NCBI GenBank assembly: GCA_019745195.1
Contig: JAIETL010000039.1
Span: forward strand, 1-64,000
Length of the DNA stretch: 64,000 nucleotides
Source: Beijerinckiaceae bacterium
Lineage (GTDB): Bacteria > Pseudomonadota > Alphaproteobacteria > Rhizobiales > Beijerinckiaceae
Direction: 5' to 3'
The notes beneath the pieces were generated by a model. It was not told the DNA's origin, did no database searches, and saw only the letters and a program-made list of their open reading frames with translations. The position numbers were made by a program, and so were the translations under genes. Of the stretch, positions 9,583 to 19,375 are shown in pieces (positions within the stretch are counted from its first letter, which is position 1; the number at the start of each line of letters is the position of its first letter).

Positions 9583-10383
9583 ATGGCCAATCTCGACGCC
9601 ACCATGATGCAGGCCGGCCGCGACGAGGCCGCCGGGCCACGCATCCGCACCATCACCACGCAGGATCTCCGCGACGCGCTCTGGCGTGGCTGGGAGGACT
9701 TCAAGGCCAAGCCGAGCCATCTCGTCTTCCTGGCTTTGATCTACCCCATCGCCGGCGTGCTGCTCGGACAGCTCACGGTGAGCTACGACATCATCCCGCT
9801 GCTGTTTCCGCTGATCGCGGGCTTCGCGCTGCTCGGGCCCTTCGCGGCGATCGGGCTCTACGAGATCAGCCGGCGGCGCGAGAAGGGCATCGATTCCTCC
9901 TGGGGTCACGCCTTGGCCATCCTGAGGTCGCCGTCGATCTCGCAGATCGCGCTGCTCGGGTCCATGCTGACGGGCCTGTTCGTCGCCTGGATGATCTCCG
10001 CCTGGCTGATCTATCGCGGCCTTCTGGGATTGCCGGCCGGCGCCAGCGCCGGGGATTTCGCGCGCGCGGTGCTGACCACCTTCGACGGCTGGGTGATGAT
10101 CGTCGTCGGCAACGCTGTCGGCCTGCTCTTCGCCATCGCGGCTTTCGCGATCTCGGTGGTCTCCTTCCCGCTGATCATCGACAGGCGCGTCGATGCGGCG
10201 ACCGCGATCAAGACCTCGATCGCAGCGGTCGAAGCCAACCCCCGCGTCATGACGCTCTGGGGCCTGATGATCGTCGGCCTGCTGGTGCTCGGCTCGCTGC
10301 CGGTGCTGGTCGGTCTCGTGGTGGTGATGCCTGTGCTCGGCCATGCGAGCTGGCATTTGTACCGCAAAATCGTCGAGGCCTGA
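9583..10383 (+). CDS. DUF2189 family membrane protein
   Basis: A 266-residue integral membrane protein with about six hydrophobic helices and the DUF2189 pattern: an N-terminal WRGWEDFKAKPSHLVFLALIY segment, a GPFAAIGLYEISRRRE loop, and SFPLIIDRRVDAATAI before the last helices. The family is widespread in alphaproteobacteria and has no known function. It stands alone behind a 224-bp intergenic region that holds its promoter; I could not pick out clear -35/-10 boxes. Confidence 0.85.
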   Translation: MANLDATMMQAGRDEAAGPRIRTITTQDLRDALWRGWEDFKAKPSHLVFLALIYPIAGVLLGQLTVSYDIIPLLFPLIAGFALLGPFAAIGLYEISRRREKGIDSSWGHALAILRSPSISQIALLGSMLTGLFVAWMISAWLIYRGLLGLPAGASAGDFARAVLTTFDGWVMIVVGNAVGLLFAIAAFAISVVSFPLIIDRRVDAATAIKTSIAAVEANPRVMTLWGLMIVGLLVLGSLPVLVGLVVVMPVLGHASWHLYRKIVEA

Positions 10384-10517
10384 GCAAGACGAACAGGCGG
10401 ACCGCGAACGCACCCGCGAAAAGAAACCGTATCGCGCTTTGAACCTCGCCGCTCCGGCCCGCGACCAATGGGCATGGAGCGGCACGGTGCTGCTTCTTGA
10501 AACAAGGGAGCAGAGTC

Positions 10518-10841
10518 ATGACCAAGCGCATCACCCTCGCCGGCATCGCCACCGCATTCGTGCTCGGCGCGGGCGTCTTTGCCGGCGGCTCCATCGCCGG
10601 CTCCACCTCCGCCGAAGCCGCGCCCGGCTGGCATGGCGGCCACGGCCATCGCGGCCATTATGGCCATAGCTGGCGTCATCCGCGCCCCTGGGGCGAGGGC
10701 CGTCGCCATTGGGGCCATCGCGGCTGGGGCTATGCGCCGGTCTATGCCGGCTTCTACGGCGGCGGCTGCTACACGGTCATCAAGGCCCGCTTCGTGCCCG
10801 GCATCGGCCTGGTCGAGCGTCCGGTCCGGCGCTGCTACTGA
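10518..10841 (+). CDS. exported Gly/His-rich small protein
   Basis: A 107-residue protein with a clear signal peptide: a Lys/Arg start, a hydrophobic stretch (LAGIATAFVLGAGVFAGG) and a probable AEA-A cleavage site near residue 35. The mature part is rich in Gly, His, Trp and Arg with GHG-type repeats, and ends with a Cys pair (GGGCYTV and RRCY) that could form a disulfide. It is probably periplasmic; the histidines suggest metal binding, but this is inference. The ATG at 10518 is preceded by GGGAGCAGAG. Confidence 0.75.
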   Translation: MTKRITLAGIATAFVLGAGVFAGGSIAGSTSAEAAPGWHGGHGHRGHYGHSWRHPRPWGEGRRHWGHRGWGYAPVYAGFYGGGCYTVIKARFVPGIGLVERPVRRCY

Positions 10842-11014
10842 GCCTTGCGGCATGCCGGCGGCAACGGGAGCCGGAGCGATCCGGCTCCCTGAGGCCCCCA
10901 CCAATGCTGCATCGGGAACAATCGCGGCGCAGCGCGGTTGCCTCATTGCCGGGCGTTCGCTGCGGCATGCATTCATGCGGGCTGCGATGGCCCGCTCAAG
11001 CCTGGGGGCTCGCC

Positions 11015-11089
11015 ATGAACAACATCATCTACATCGTCGGTCTGATCGTCGTCGTGCTCGCCATCCTGTCGTTCCTCGGCTTGCGCTGA
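11015..11089 (+). CDS. 24-residue single-span membrane miniprotein
   Basis: The frame encodes MNNIIYIVGLIVVVLAI and then SFLGLR before TGA. It is a single hydrophobic span with a short polar start and an Arg end. From memory, near-identical miniproteins of this length occur in Rhizobiales genomes, usually unannotated because of their size. A GGGGGC stretch lies 4-9 bases upstream. It would sit in the inner membrane; no role is known. The conserved character rests on recollection, not on a search. Confidence 0.6.
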   Translation: MNNIIYIVGLIVVVLAILSFLGLR

Positions 11090-11137
11090 ACGACCGACCA
11101 CGGGCCGAGACGAAAACGCATCTGCGCGGCTTCGGCC

Positions 11138-13291
11138 TCAGCGCGGCTTCTTGCTCTTGAACGGTTTGCCCGCACCGAAGGGCTTGCCTGTGGGACGGTC
11201 GCCGTCGCCCTTGCCGGCATGGGGCTTGCCGAAACCGGGCTTGCCGCCGGCATAAGGCTGTCCCGCCGGCTTGCCCGCGGGCCTCGGGCCCGAGCGGAAC
11301 GAGACGTTGGGATCCGAAAGCTGCTGTTCGCGGTCGCTGCGGACCGGATCGTAGGACTTGGCCGCGCCGAAGGGCTTGCCCTTCCCCTCGTAAGGCTTCT
11401 TCTTGCCTTCATAGGGCTTTTTGCCCTCGAAAGAGCCGCCTTCAGGCGCGCGGCCCTCGAACGGCTTCTTCTGATACGGCTTCTTCTCGTAAGGCTTCTT
11501 GTCGAACGACTTGGCCGGCCGCTCGTCGCCGCGCTCGGGCCGCGCATAAGGGGCCGGCGCGTGACTTGAAGGGACATGGCTCGCCTTCTCGGCGAAGGGC
11601 TTTGCGGGACGCCGCTCCTCCTCGCCCGTCACCGGCTCGATCACGATCTTGTCGCGGTCGGCGGCCTTGGCCAGCTCGTAGAAGCGCTCCGCGACACCGG
11701 CGTCGATCTCGACCTTGGTCTCCTTGTCGAAGATCCGGATCGCGCCGACTTCGTCGCGGGTGATCTTGCCGCGACGGCACAGCATCGGCAGCAACTGGCG
11801 CGGATCGGCGCCGTCCTTGCGGCCGATATTGAGGCGGAACCAGACCGTATCGCCGCGCGGGCCGGCCTTGTGACGAGGCGCGTCGGAGCGCGGGCTGTCG
11901 TCACGGTTTTCACCGAAGCGCGCGCCCTCGCGCGGCGCGTAATCCTCGCGCGCCCGCACCGGCCGCGAATCGCGGCCGAAATTCGGATCGCCGACCTCCT
12001 CCGCGCCGGGCAGGCGCGAACGGTAAACCCGCACCAGCGCAGCCGCGATCTCGTGGGGCGAACGGCCAGCAACCAGCGCCGCGACCATCGCCGCATCATC
12101 CTCGTCGGCGTCGCCCGTCAGGATCGGGTCGCTGAGAAGGCGCTGCTGGTCGAGCGCGCGGATTTCCTCGGCCGTGGGAGGCCCGGCCCAGACGGCCTCG
12201 ACCTTCGCCTCCGCGATCAGCATCTCGGCCTTGCGGCGGCGCGAGACCGGCACCAGCAGCACGCTGGTGCCCTTGTTGCCGGCGCGCCCGGTGCGGCCGG
12301 AGCGATGCTGCATCACCTCCGGATCGTTGGGCAATTCGGCATGGATCACCAGCTCAAGCCCCGGCAGGTCGATTCCGCGCGCAGCGACATCGGTCGCGAC
12401 GCAGACGCGCGCCCGGCCGTCGCGCAGCGCCTGCAGCGCCGAATTGCGCTCGCTCTGCGAGAGTTCGCCAGACAGCGCCACAGCCGAAAACCCGCGCTCC
12501 AGCAGGATCGCCTCGAGATGGCGCACGGAATTGCGCGTGTTGCAGAACACCAGCGCGGTCGGCGCGTCATGGAAGCGCAGCAGGTTGACGACGGCGAGCT
12601 CCGCTTCCTTGGGGTAGACCCGGATGGCGCGGTACTCGATGTCGGCATGGCCGCGCGAGCCGCCCGCCACCTCGATGCGCAGCGCGTTGCGCTGGTAGTT
12701 GGTGGCGAGCTGGATGATCGCCTTGGGCAATGTCGCCGAGAAGAGCAGGCTCTGGCGCTCGGCCGGCGTCGTCTTCAGAATGAATTCGAGATCGTCGCGG
12801 AAACCGAGATCGAGCATCTCGTCGGCCTCGTCGAGCACGACGGCCCGGAGGGCCGAGACATCGAGACGGTGGCGCTCGATATGGTCGCGCAGACGGCCGG
12901 GCGTGCCGACGACGAGATGCGCGCCCTCGTCGAGCAGGGCAGCCTCGCGGCGCGGATCCATGCCGCCGACGCAGGCGATGACGCGGGCATTGGCGTGCTT
13001 GTAGAGCCAGGCGAGTTCGCGCTGGACCTGAAGCGCCAGTTCGCGCGTCGGCGCGATGATCAGCGCCAAGGGTTTTCCGGCGCGCGGAAAAGCCTCCGCT
13101 TCGCCCAGCAGCGTGGCCGCGATGGCGAGCCCATAGGCGACGGTCTTGCCTGAACCGGTTTGCGAAGAAACGAGCAGGTCGCGACCCGCGGCGTTCTCCT
13201 CCAGCACGGCGTTCTGCACCGGCGTCGGATCGGAATAATTGCGTTCGGCCAGCGCACGCGCGAGCGGCGGGCTGGTTGGAAGAAAGGACAT
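11138..13291 (-). CDS. DEAD-box RNA helicase with DbpA-type RNA-binding domain
   Basis: A 717-residue ATP-dependent RNA helicase. Motif I is SSQTGSGKT (about 42-50), followed by PTRELA, the DEAD box in VLDEADEM, SAT in LLFSATLP, and motif VI HRSGRTGRAG. A DbpA-like RNA-binding fold follows (VWFRLNIGRKDGADPRQL), then a long basic low-complexity tail made of KPYE/KKPF/GKKPY-like repeats. It resembles CsdA/DeaD proteins, which remodel ribosomal and other structured RNA, often in the cold. The start at 13291 is the ATG next to the helicase Q motif; the longer reading frame upstream is not supported. Confidence 0.92.
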   Translation of the reverse strand: MSFLPTSPPLARALAERNYSDPTPVQNAVLEENAAGRDLLVSSQTGSGKTVAYGLAIAATLLGEAEAFPRAGKPLALIIAPTRELALQVQRELAWLYKHANARVIACVGGMDPRREAALLDEGAHLVVGTPGRLRDHIERHRLDVSALRAVVLDEADEMLDLGFRDDLEFILKTTPAERQSLLFSATLPKAIIQLATNYQRNALRIEVAGGSRGHADIEYRAIRVYPKEAELAVVNLLRFHDAPTALVFCNTRNSVRHLEAILLERGFSAVALSGELSQSERNSALQALRDGRARVCVATDVAARGIDLPGLELVIHAELPNDPEVMQHRSGRTGRAGNKGTSVLLVPVSRRRKAEMLIAEAKVEAVWAGPPTAEEIRALDQQRLLSDPILTGDADEDDAAMVAALVAGRSPHEIAAALVRVYRSRLPGAEEVGDPNFGRDSRPVRAREDYAPREGARFGENRDDSPRSDAPRHKAGPRGDTVWFRLNIGRKDGADPRQLLPMLCRRGKITRDEVGAIRIFDKETKVEIDAGVAERFYELAKAADRDKIVIEPVTGEEERRPAKPFAEKASHVPSSHAPAPYARPERGDERPAKSFDKKPYEKKPYQKKPFEGRAPEGGSFEGKKPYEGKKKPYEGKGKPFGAAKSYDPVRSDREQQLSDPNVSFRSGPRPAGKPAGQPYAGGKPGFGKPHAGKGDGDRPTGKPFGAGKPFKSKKPR

Positions 13292-13465
13292 GGGATGTCT
13301 GGCCTGGGGGTTAGGGCGCTGGATCAGGAAAACGGCGCAGGAAGTCGGGCGAGGGGCTGAGCGGCACAAGAGCGCAAGCCGGCGCGCAGCCATCGTTTAG
13401 ATGCGGCTCTTAGAGCAGATCGGGGCAAAAGGGAATGGAGCGGCCGCAAAGCCGGCATGCTTTGA

Positions 13466-15151
13466 CTACCCCTTGATCCCCGCCGCCTCCAGCAGCCGCC
13501 CGGCGGCCGCCCTCGCCTCTTCCGTGATCGACGCGCCTGCCAGCATGCGGGCGATCTCCTCGCGGCGGCCCTGCTCTTCCAGCGCGGTCACGCGCGTCAC
13601 CGTGCGGCCGGCCGCATCGCCGTCCAGCGCCGATTTGGCGATCAGGAAGTGCCGGCCGGCCTTGGCGGCGACCTGCGGGGCGTGCGTCACCGAAATCACC
13701 TGCACGCGCGAGGCAAGCCGCGCCAACCGCTCGCCGATGGCGTCGGCGACCGCGCCGCCGACGCCGGTGTCGATCTCGTCGAAGACCAGCGTCGGGGCCG
13801 AGCCACGCTCGGCCAGCACCACCTTCAACGCCAGCATGAAGCGCGACAGCTCGCCGCCGGACGCGACCTTCATCATCGGGCCCGGCCGCGTGCCGGGATT
13901 GGTCTCGACCCAGAACTCGACGCGGTCGAAGCCCTCCGGCCCGCGCGCGGCCGCATCCGTCTCGATCTGCGTGATGAAGCGGGCGCGCTCGAGCTTGAGC
14001 GGCGGGAGCTCCGTCTTGACCGCCGAATCGAGCCGGGCGGCCGCCTCGCGCCGCGCCAGAGACAGCGCCTGCGCAAGCCTGACGAAGGCGGCCTCGGCCT
14101 GCTTAAGCTCGTCCTCCAGGCGGCCAAGCGCGCCCTCGCTGTCGTCGAGCGCGGCGAGATCGGCGGCCATGCTGTCGGCGAGCGGCAGGAGCCCGTCGAC
14201 CGGCACATCGAATTTTCGCGCAGCGGCGCGCAGGGCGAACAAGCGCTCCTCGGTGCGCTCCAGCTCGCGCGGATCGTATTGCGCCGCGCGCATCGCCGCC
14301 TGCAGCGCCTCGCCCGCCTCCTCCAGCGCCACCAGCGCGGTATTGAGCGCGGCGCTTGACGGGTCGATCAGCGCCGGCGCCTGCCCCGCCCGCCGCTCCA
14401 GCCGGCGCAATACGGCCGACAGCGCGGGCAAGGGCGAGGCCTGCCCGCCGACCGCCTCGTAAGCCTCGGAGAGATCGCGCGCGACCTTCTCGGCCTGCAT
14501 CATGCCCTGCCGCGTCGCGGCCAGCGCGTCCTCCTCGCCAGAACAGGGCGCGAGTTTGGTCAACTCCGCCACGGCATGGCGCAGAAAATCGGCCTCCTTG
14601 CGCGCCGCCTCGACGCGGATGCGCTGCGCCTGCAGGGCCTGGCGGGCGCGCTTCAGCGTCTCGCTGGCGGCCGCGACCTCGGCCGCCTGCGTATCGAGCC
14701 CGCCGAATCCGTCGAGAATGGCGCGGTGCTGGCCCGCGTCGGTCAGAGCACGGTCGTCATGCTGCCCGTGGATCTCGACGATCGCGGCCCCGATCAGCTT
14801 CAGGATCTGGACGCTGACCGGCTGGTCGTTGACGAAGGCGCGGGTTCGCCCGTCGGCATATTGCACCCGGCGCAGGATCAGGTCGCCATCGGTGTCGATT
14901 TCCTGCGCCTGCGCGAGCAGGCGGGCGGGATGCGCCATAGGCAGGTCGAAGACCGCGCTGATCTGACCTTGCGCCTCGCCATGGCGCACCAGCGAGCCGT
15001 CGCCGCGCCCGCCCAGCGCCAGCGCGAAGGCGTCGAGCACGATCGACTTGCCCGCCCCCGTCTCGCCGGTGAGCACGCTCAGGCCATCGGAAAGGCTCAG
15101 ATCGAGCCTGTCGATCAGGACGATGTCGCGGATGAGGAGCTGAGCCAGCAT
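13466..15151 (-). CDS. recN: DNA repair protein RecN
   Basis: A 561-residue SMC-like ATPase for double-strand break repair. Walker A GETGAGKS is at residues 29-36, long coiled coils fill the middle, and the C-terminal ATPase half has the signature SGGELSRFMLALK and Walker B TLVFDEIDTGVGG. RecN bridges DNA ends to help recombination. It follows bamD in the same direction, as in many relatives. Length is normal. Confidence 0.97.
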   Translation of the reverse strand: MLAQLLIRDIVLIDRLDLSLSDGLSVLTGETGAGKSIVLDAFALALGGRGDGSLVRHGEAQGQISAVFDLPMAHPARLLAQAQEIDTDGDLILRRVQYADGRTRAFVNDQPVSVQILKLIGAAIVEIHGQHDDRALTDAGQHRAILDGFGGLDTQAAEVAAASETLKRARQALQAQRIRVEAARKEADFLRHAVAELTKLAPCSGEEDALAATRQGMMQAEKVARDLSEAYEAVGGQASPLPALSAVLRRLERRAGQAPALIDPSSAALNTALVALEEAGEALQAAMRAAQYDPRELERTEERLFALRAAARKFDVPVDGLLPLADSMAADLAALDDSEGALGRLEDELKQAEAAFVRLAQALSLARREAAARLDSAVKTELPPLKLERARFITQIETDAAARGPEGFDRVEFWVETNPGTRPGPMMKVASGGELSRFMLALKVVLAERGSAPTLVFDEIDTGVGGAVADAIGERLARLASRVQVISVTHAPQVAAKAGRHFLIAKSALDGDAAGRTVTRVTALEEQGRREEIARMLAGASITEEARAAAGRLLEAAGIKG

Positions 15152-15209
15152 GGCTCAGCGCAGGCCCGGTGAGCGGCGATTGCGCAGGCGAGCCGTCATG
15201 AAAATCCCG

Positions 15210-16124
15210 TCAGAACGGGTTCAGGCTGATGACCGCCCGCGAAAAACCCTGGAAAGCGCGGCTGATATAGGAGCCGCGATCCTCGCGCGGGGCGAGCCCG
15301 CCGCTCTCCAGCAGCACATAGGAATCCTTGTACCATGGGCTGTCAGGGAAATTGTGCCCGAGCACGGCGGCCGCCGTCTGCGCCTCGTTGGTGATGCCCA
15401 GCGCCATATAGGCCTCGGTCAGGCGCATCAGCGCCTCCTCGACATGGCGCGTGGTCTGGTACTTGGTGATCACGTCGCGGAAGCGGTTCACCGCGCCGGT
15501 GTAGTTGCGCTTCTCGAGATAGTAGCGCCCGACATTCATCTCCTTGCCGGCGAGCTGGTCGCGGGCGACGAGAATCTTCTCCTTGGCGTCGAGCACATAT
15601 TCCGACTTCGGATATTTGTTCACCAGTTCCTGCAGCACGGCGATGGCGCGCTCGGTGCGCTCCTGGTCGCGCGTCGCATCGGGGATCTGGTTGAAATAGG
15701 ACATGCCCATGATGTACTGCGCATAGGCCGCATCGGGGCTTGCCGGGTTCTGCGCGATGAAACGGCGCGAGGCGGTGATCGCCTCCTCCCACTTGCTCGC
15801 CTGGTAATTGGTGTAGGCGGCGAGGATCAGGCCCCTTTTGGCATAGGGCGAAAACGGCGCGTTCTTGTCGATCTCGTCGAACTTCTTCGTCGCGCCTTCG
15901 CTGTCGCCGTTTTGCAGCCGGGCCAGGCCCTCATTGTAGAGCTTGTCGGCCGGAACCTCGGCGACGATCTCGGGCTTGTAGACCTCCGGACGATCGAACG
16001 GGTTGAGCGACGACATCGTATCGCAGCCGCCGAGCAGAACCGCGACGCCAAGCGTCACGGCGAGGCTTGCGCCAGCCCTGCCAGCACGGTTGGGGGTCGG
16101 ATTGATTTGCCGATTGACGCTCAC
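15210..16124 (-). CDS. bamD: outer membrane assembly lipoprotein BamD
   Basis: A 304-residue lipoprotein of the Bam complex, which inserts beta-barrel proteins into the outer membrane. The lipobox LLGGC places the lipidated Cys at about residue 34; tetratricopeptide repeats fill the rest (DKLYNEGLARLQNGDSEGA, then MGMSYFNQIPD). The start is a GTG at 16124 with AGAGGA 7-12 bases upstream; a longer reading frame has no such site. It lies between lpxC and recN, as in other Rhizobiales. Confidence 0.95.
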   Translation of the reverse strand: MSVNRQINPTPNRAGRAGASLAVTLGVAVLLGGCDTMSSLNPFDRPEVYKPEIVAEVPADKLYNEGLARLQNGDSEGATKKFDEIDKNAPFSPYAKRGLILAAYTNYQASKWEEAITASRRFIAQNPASPDAAYAQYIMGMSYFNQIPDATRDQERTERAIAVLQELVNKYPKSEYVLDAKEKILVARDQLAGKEMNVGRYYLEKRNYTGAVNRFRDVITKYQTTRHVEEALMRLTEAYMALGITNEAQTAAAVLGHNFPDSPWYKDSYVLLESGGLAPREDRGSYISRAFQGFSRAVISLNPF

Positions 16125-16316
16125 GTCGTCCGTCCTCTTTCGCTCGCTCCCGCTGACGGGAGCGCATGCCATACCTCAGACGCGACCGCAGCGCCACTGC
16201 GCAGGACGCCCGTCAGGATCCGAGCCCCGGATGCGACAGAAAATCGACAAATCGAAGGCGGGAGCAACAATGGCCCGAGCCTCCTCGCAGTTCTTGAAGG
16301 GCTGGAGGCCAGCGAC

Positions 16317-17264
16317 TCAGCGAATATCGGGCGCGAAGGCGGCCGGCGCGGCGGCGGCCATCTGCACGGCGCGCGGCGCGGCATAGACGGGGGCGGCCTC
16401 GACGATGGCGTAGTTCGCACGGTCGGCGAAGAGCGCCTCGAGAATGCGGACGTTCAGGCGGTGCCCGCCGCAATAGGAGCGGAATTCGCCCTGGAGCGGA
16501 TAGCCGGCCAGCGCCAGATCGCCGATCGCATCCAGAACCTTGTGACGCACGAACTCGTCGGCATACCGCAGGCCTTCGGGATTGATGACCTTGTCCTCGC
16601 CGATGGCGACGGTGTTGTCGAGCGAGGCGCCGAGCGCGAAGCCGGCTTTCCAGAGCTGCTCGACATCGCGCATGAAGCCGAAGGTGCGGGCGCGGGAAAT
16701 CTCGCGGGCGTAAGCCGTCGGCTCCAGATCGAAGACCTTGCGCTGGCGGCCGATCACCGTCGTGTCGAAGTCGATCTCGACATCCAGACGGAACCCCTCG
16801 TCGGAGGGCAGAAGCTCGGCGAAGGCGCGGCCGTTCTCGACGCGCACCGGCTGCAGCACCTTGAGGTAGCGGCGCGCGGCGCTGAGCGACACGGTCCCGG
16901 TCGCCTCGATCGCCGTCACGAATTCGGCGGCGCTGCCGTCCATGATCGGCATTTCGGGGCCGTCGATCTCGACGAGGACATTGTCGAGACCCAGGCCGGC
17001 GCAGGCCGACATCAGATGCTCGATCGTAGCGACGGAAGCGGCGGCCTTGTCGCCGATCACCGTGCAGAGCTCGGCCGCGCTGACCTTGGTGTGCTTGGCG
17101 TGGATGAGCTGGGCGGGGCCATTGTCGAGGCCCTTGCGCAGGAAGACGATGCCGGAGTTCGCACTGGAAGGCTTGAGGCAGATCGTGGCGGGAGAGCCGG
17201 AATGCACGCCGATGCCCGTCAGGGTCACAGGAGCGCGCAGTGTCATCTGCCGATCGAAATTCAT
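16317..17264 (-). CDS. lpxC: UDP-3-O-acyl-N-acetylglucosamine deacetylase
   Basis: A 315-residue zinc deacetylase, the first committed step of lipid A synthesis. Zinc ligands and catalytic residues are in place: His83 in IEHLM, His241 and Asp245 in RHKVLDAIGD, and His268 in CGGHRLN. The chosen start is the ATG at 17264; a TTG four codons upstream is possible. The C-terminus carries an Ala/Pro-rich extension after the catalytic fold. It lies downstream of ftsZ as in many alphaproteobacteria, with its own 300-bp leader. Confidence 0.96.
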   Translation of the reverse strand: MNFDRQMTLRAPVTLTGIGVHSGSPATICLKPSSANSGIVFLRKGLDNGPAQLIHAKHTKVSAAELCTVIGDKAAASVATIEHLMSACAGLGLDNVLVEIDGPEMPIMDGSAAEFVTAIEATGTVSLSAARRYLKVLQPVRVENGRAFAELLPSDEGFRLDVEIDFDTTVIGRQRKVFDLEPTAYAREISRARTFGFMRDVEQLWKAGFALGASLDNTVAIGEDKVINPEGLRYADEFVRHKVLDAIGDLALAGYPLQGEFRSYCGGHRLNVRILEALFADRANYAIVEAAPVYAAPRAVQMAAAAPAAFAPDIR

Positions 17265-17582
17265 TCCGGTATCCAAATTCTAGACCACAGAACGGACTTG
17301 GGACGCTTGTTCGAAGCGTCCGGCCGTTATCGCCTGCGGTACCCCTGAAAGCGCGACGCCGAGTCGAAACCCCGCGCCGATGTCCCCCTTAGTGCAGTCG
17401 CAACATAAGCGCCTCGGCCAGTTGGGCAAAATCACGCTTTCTTTCGCTCTGTTACAACCGCACAACGCCAGAGAATGCTGACGATCCTCTTGATAAATAT
17501 GGTTTTTTAAAAGTGAACAAGCCCCGGCGCAGGGCGCTGCGCCGGGGCTTGTTACAGTCATGTGACGGCCTGCCGGGAGGCT
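17265..17582. other. lpxC leader and ftsZ trailer region
   Basis: This 318-bp gap holds the ftsZ terminator at its right end (17516-17553) and, between it and lpxC, space for an lpxC promoter. It is AT-richer around 17455-17515 (a TTTTTTAAAA stretch). No clear promoter boxes, CtrA box or other gene were found. Confidence 0.5.
17516..17553 (-). terminator. strong hairpin after ftsZ
   Basis: Perfect 17-bp arms (17516-17532 and 17537-17553) enclose a 4-base loop GGCG; the core is GCCCCGGCGCAG paired with CTGCGCCGGGGC. It lies 30 bases past the ftsZ stop. The minus-strand trail is TTGTT then TTTT a few bases later, so it probably ends ftsZ transcription and separates the ftsZ and lpxC units. Confidence 0.8.
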
Positions 17583-19271
17583 TCAGCTCGTCTGGCGGCG
17601 CAGGAAGGCGGGGATCTCGAGATGATCCTCCTCGGTGCTGCGATTCGGCTGGGTCCGGCCGAGCGTGTCGAGCTGGCCCTGCGCGGGACGCGAGGCCGGC
17701 TGGGCCGGCCGGCGCATGTATTCCGCGTGGGCGGCGCTCGGCGCGGCGGCGACCATGGGCGCGGCGGGCGCCTGGCGCACCGGCGGAGCCGGCTGCTCGG
17801 CCGCCTCCTCGTCCTTGCGGCCGAAGCCGACGGAGGCGAGGCGCTGCATCAGCGACATGCGCTTCTGATCGGCCGAGACGCCGGCCTGCGGCGCCGACTG
17901 CGCGCCGCGCTGGGCGTTGATCTGGTTCTGCGCGGGAACGGGCAGATCCTCGATTCGCGGCATGCGGGTCGGGCGCACGACGGAGCGCTCGGGCGCCGGC
18001 GGGATGAAGCTCTCGGGCTGGGCGGCCATCGGCTCGACGGGGGCGACCAGATCCAGCACCGGGGCCGCCGCCATCATCGGGCGCGGCTGCGCCGGTTCGA
18101 TGCGGATATGCTCGGAGATGGCGACCGGCGCGGGAGCCGCCACCGGGCGGAGCGTCTCGATGCTCGGGACCATCGCGGGCTCGGCAGCCATCATCGGCTG
18201 GCGCGGCGCGGGAGCGGCCGTGCGCAGGCGGGCTTCCGCCTTCAGACGCTCGGCGACCTGGGCGATTCGCGCCTCGGTCTCGTCCATCTCGGCCTGCGTG
18301 GTCTGCGGCTTGTCGATGCCGGTCGCGACAACCGAGACGCGGACGGTGCCTTCGAGCGCCTCGTCGAACGTCGCCCCGACGATGATGTTGGCCTCGGAAT
18401 CGACCTCCTCGCGAATGCGGGTGGCGGCTTCGTCGACCTCGTAGAGCTTCATGTCGCGCCCGCCGGTGATCGAGATCAGCAGGCCGCGCGCGCCCTTCAT
18501 CGAGACATCGTCGAGCAGCGGGTTGTTGATCGCCGCCTGCGCCGCGTTGAGGGCGCGCTTGTCGCCCTGCGCCTCGCCGGTGCCCATCATCGCCTTGCCC
18601 ATGCCGCGCATCACGGCGCGCACGTCGGCGAAGTCGAGGTTGATCAGGCCCGGCCGCACCATCAGGTCGGTGATACAGGCGACGCCGGAATAGAGCACCT
18701 GGTCAGCCATGCCGAAGGCGTCGGCGAAGCCGGTCGTCTCGTTGGCGACGCGGAACAGGTTCTGATTCGGGATCACGATCAGCGTGTCGACCGCCTCGTT
18801 GAGCTCGCCGATGCCTGCCTCCGCCATGCGCATGCGGCGATGGCCTTCGAACTGGAACGGCTTGGTGACGACGCCGACCGTCAGGATGCCCATGTCGCGG
18901 GCGACGCGGGCGATCGCGGGGGCCGCACCCGTGCCGGTGCCGCCGCCCATGCCCGCCGTGATGAAGACCATGTGCGCGCCCGCCAGATGATCACGGATCT
19001 CGTCGATCACCTCTTCGGCCGCGGCGCGCCCGACTTCCGGCTGCGAGCCGGCGCCGAGACCTTCGGTGACCTGCAGGCCCATCTGGATGATGCGCGAGGC
19101 GCGGCTCAGCGCCAGCGCCTGCGCGTCGGTGTTGGCGACGACGAAATCGACGCCGTCGAGACCGGCCTCGATCATGTTGTTGACCGCATTGCCGCCGGCG
19201 CCGCCGACGCCGAACACCGTGATCCGGGGCTTGAGTTCCCGGATGTCCGGGGCTTGCAGATTCATCGCCAT
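17583..19271 (-). CDS. ftsZ: cell division GTPase FtsZ
   Basis: A 562-residue tubulin homologue that forms the division ring. The GTP-binding signature GGGTGTG is at residues 109-115, with [13 protein letters not shown] near 21-33 and the T7-like loop in the C-terminal half of the fold. A long Pro/Ala-rich linker (about residues 330-545) leads to the conserved tail [11 protein letters not shown], which binds FtsA. The long linker is normal for alphaproteobacteria. About 100 bp separate it from ftsA; no CtrA box is seen there. Confidence 0.98.
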   Translation of the reverse strand: MAMNLQAPDIRELKPRITVFGVGGAGGNAVNNMIEAGLDGVDFVVANTDAQALALSRASRIIQMGLQVTEGLGAGSQPEVGRAAAEEVIDEIRDHLAGAHMVFITAGMGGGTGTGAAPAIARVARDMGILTVGVVTKPFQFEGHRRMRMAEAGIGELNEAVDTLIVIPNQNLFRVANETTGFADAFGMADQVLYSGVACITDLMVRPGLINLDFADVRAVMRGMGKAMMGTGEAQGDKRALNAAQAAINNPLLDDVSMKGARGLLISITGGRDMKLYEVDEAATRIREEVDSEANIIVGATFDEALEGTVRVSVVATGIDKPQTTQAEMDETEARIAQVAERLKAEARLRTAAPAPRQPMMAAEPAMVPSIETLRPVAAPAPVAISEHIRIEPAQPRPMMAAAPVLDLVAPVEPMAAQPESFIPPAPERSVVRPTRMPRIEDLPVPAQNQINAQRGAQSAPQAGVSADQKRMSLMQRLASVGFGRKDEEAAEQPAPPVRQAPAAPMVAAAPSAAHAEYMRRPAQPASRPAQGQLDTLGRTQPNRSTEEDHLEIPAFLRRQTS

Positions 19272-19375
19272 GGTTGCCTCTTTTGGTCCTTGTCCGGCGC
19301 CTGGCGGGAGCCGTCCCGATTGCTACGATTTCGACTGTGGTGCGGCCGGAAAAACGCCCCGCGCACCTGAACGCG

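Noticed and set aside
17562-19370. 602-residue plus-strand frame opposite ftsZ
   Set aside because: Antisense shadow of ftsZ, with Arg/His/Gly/Asp-rich composition typical of such shadows.
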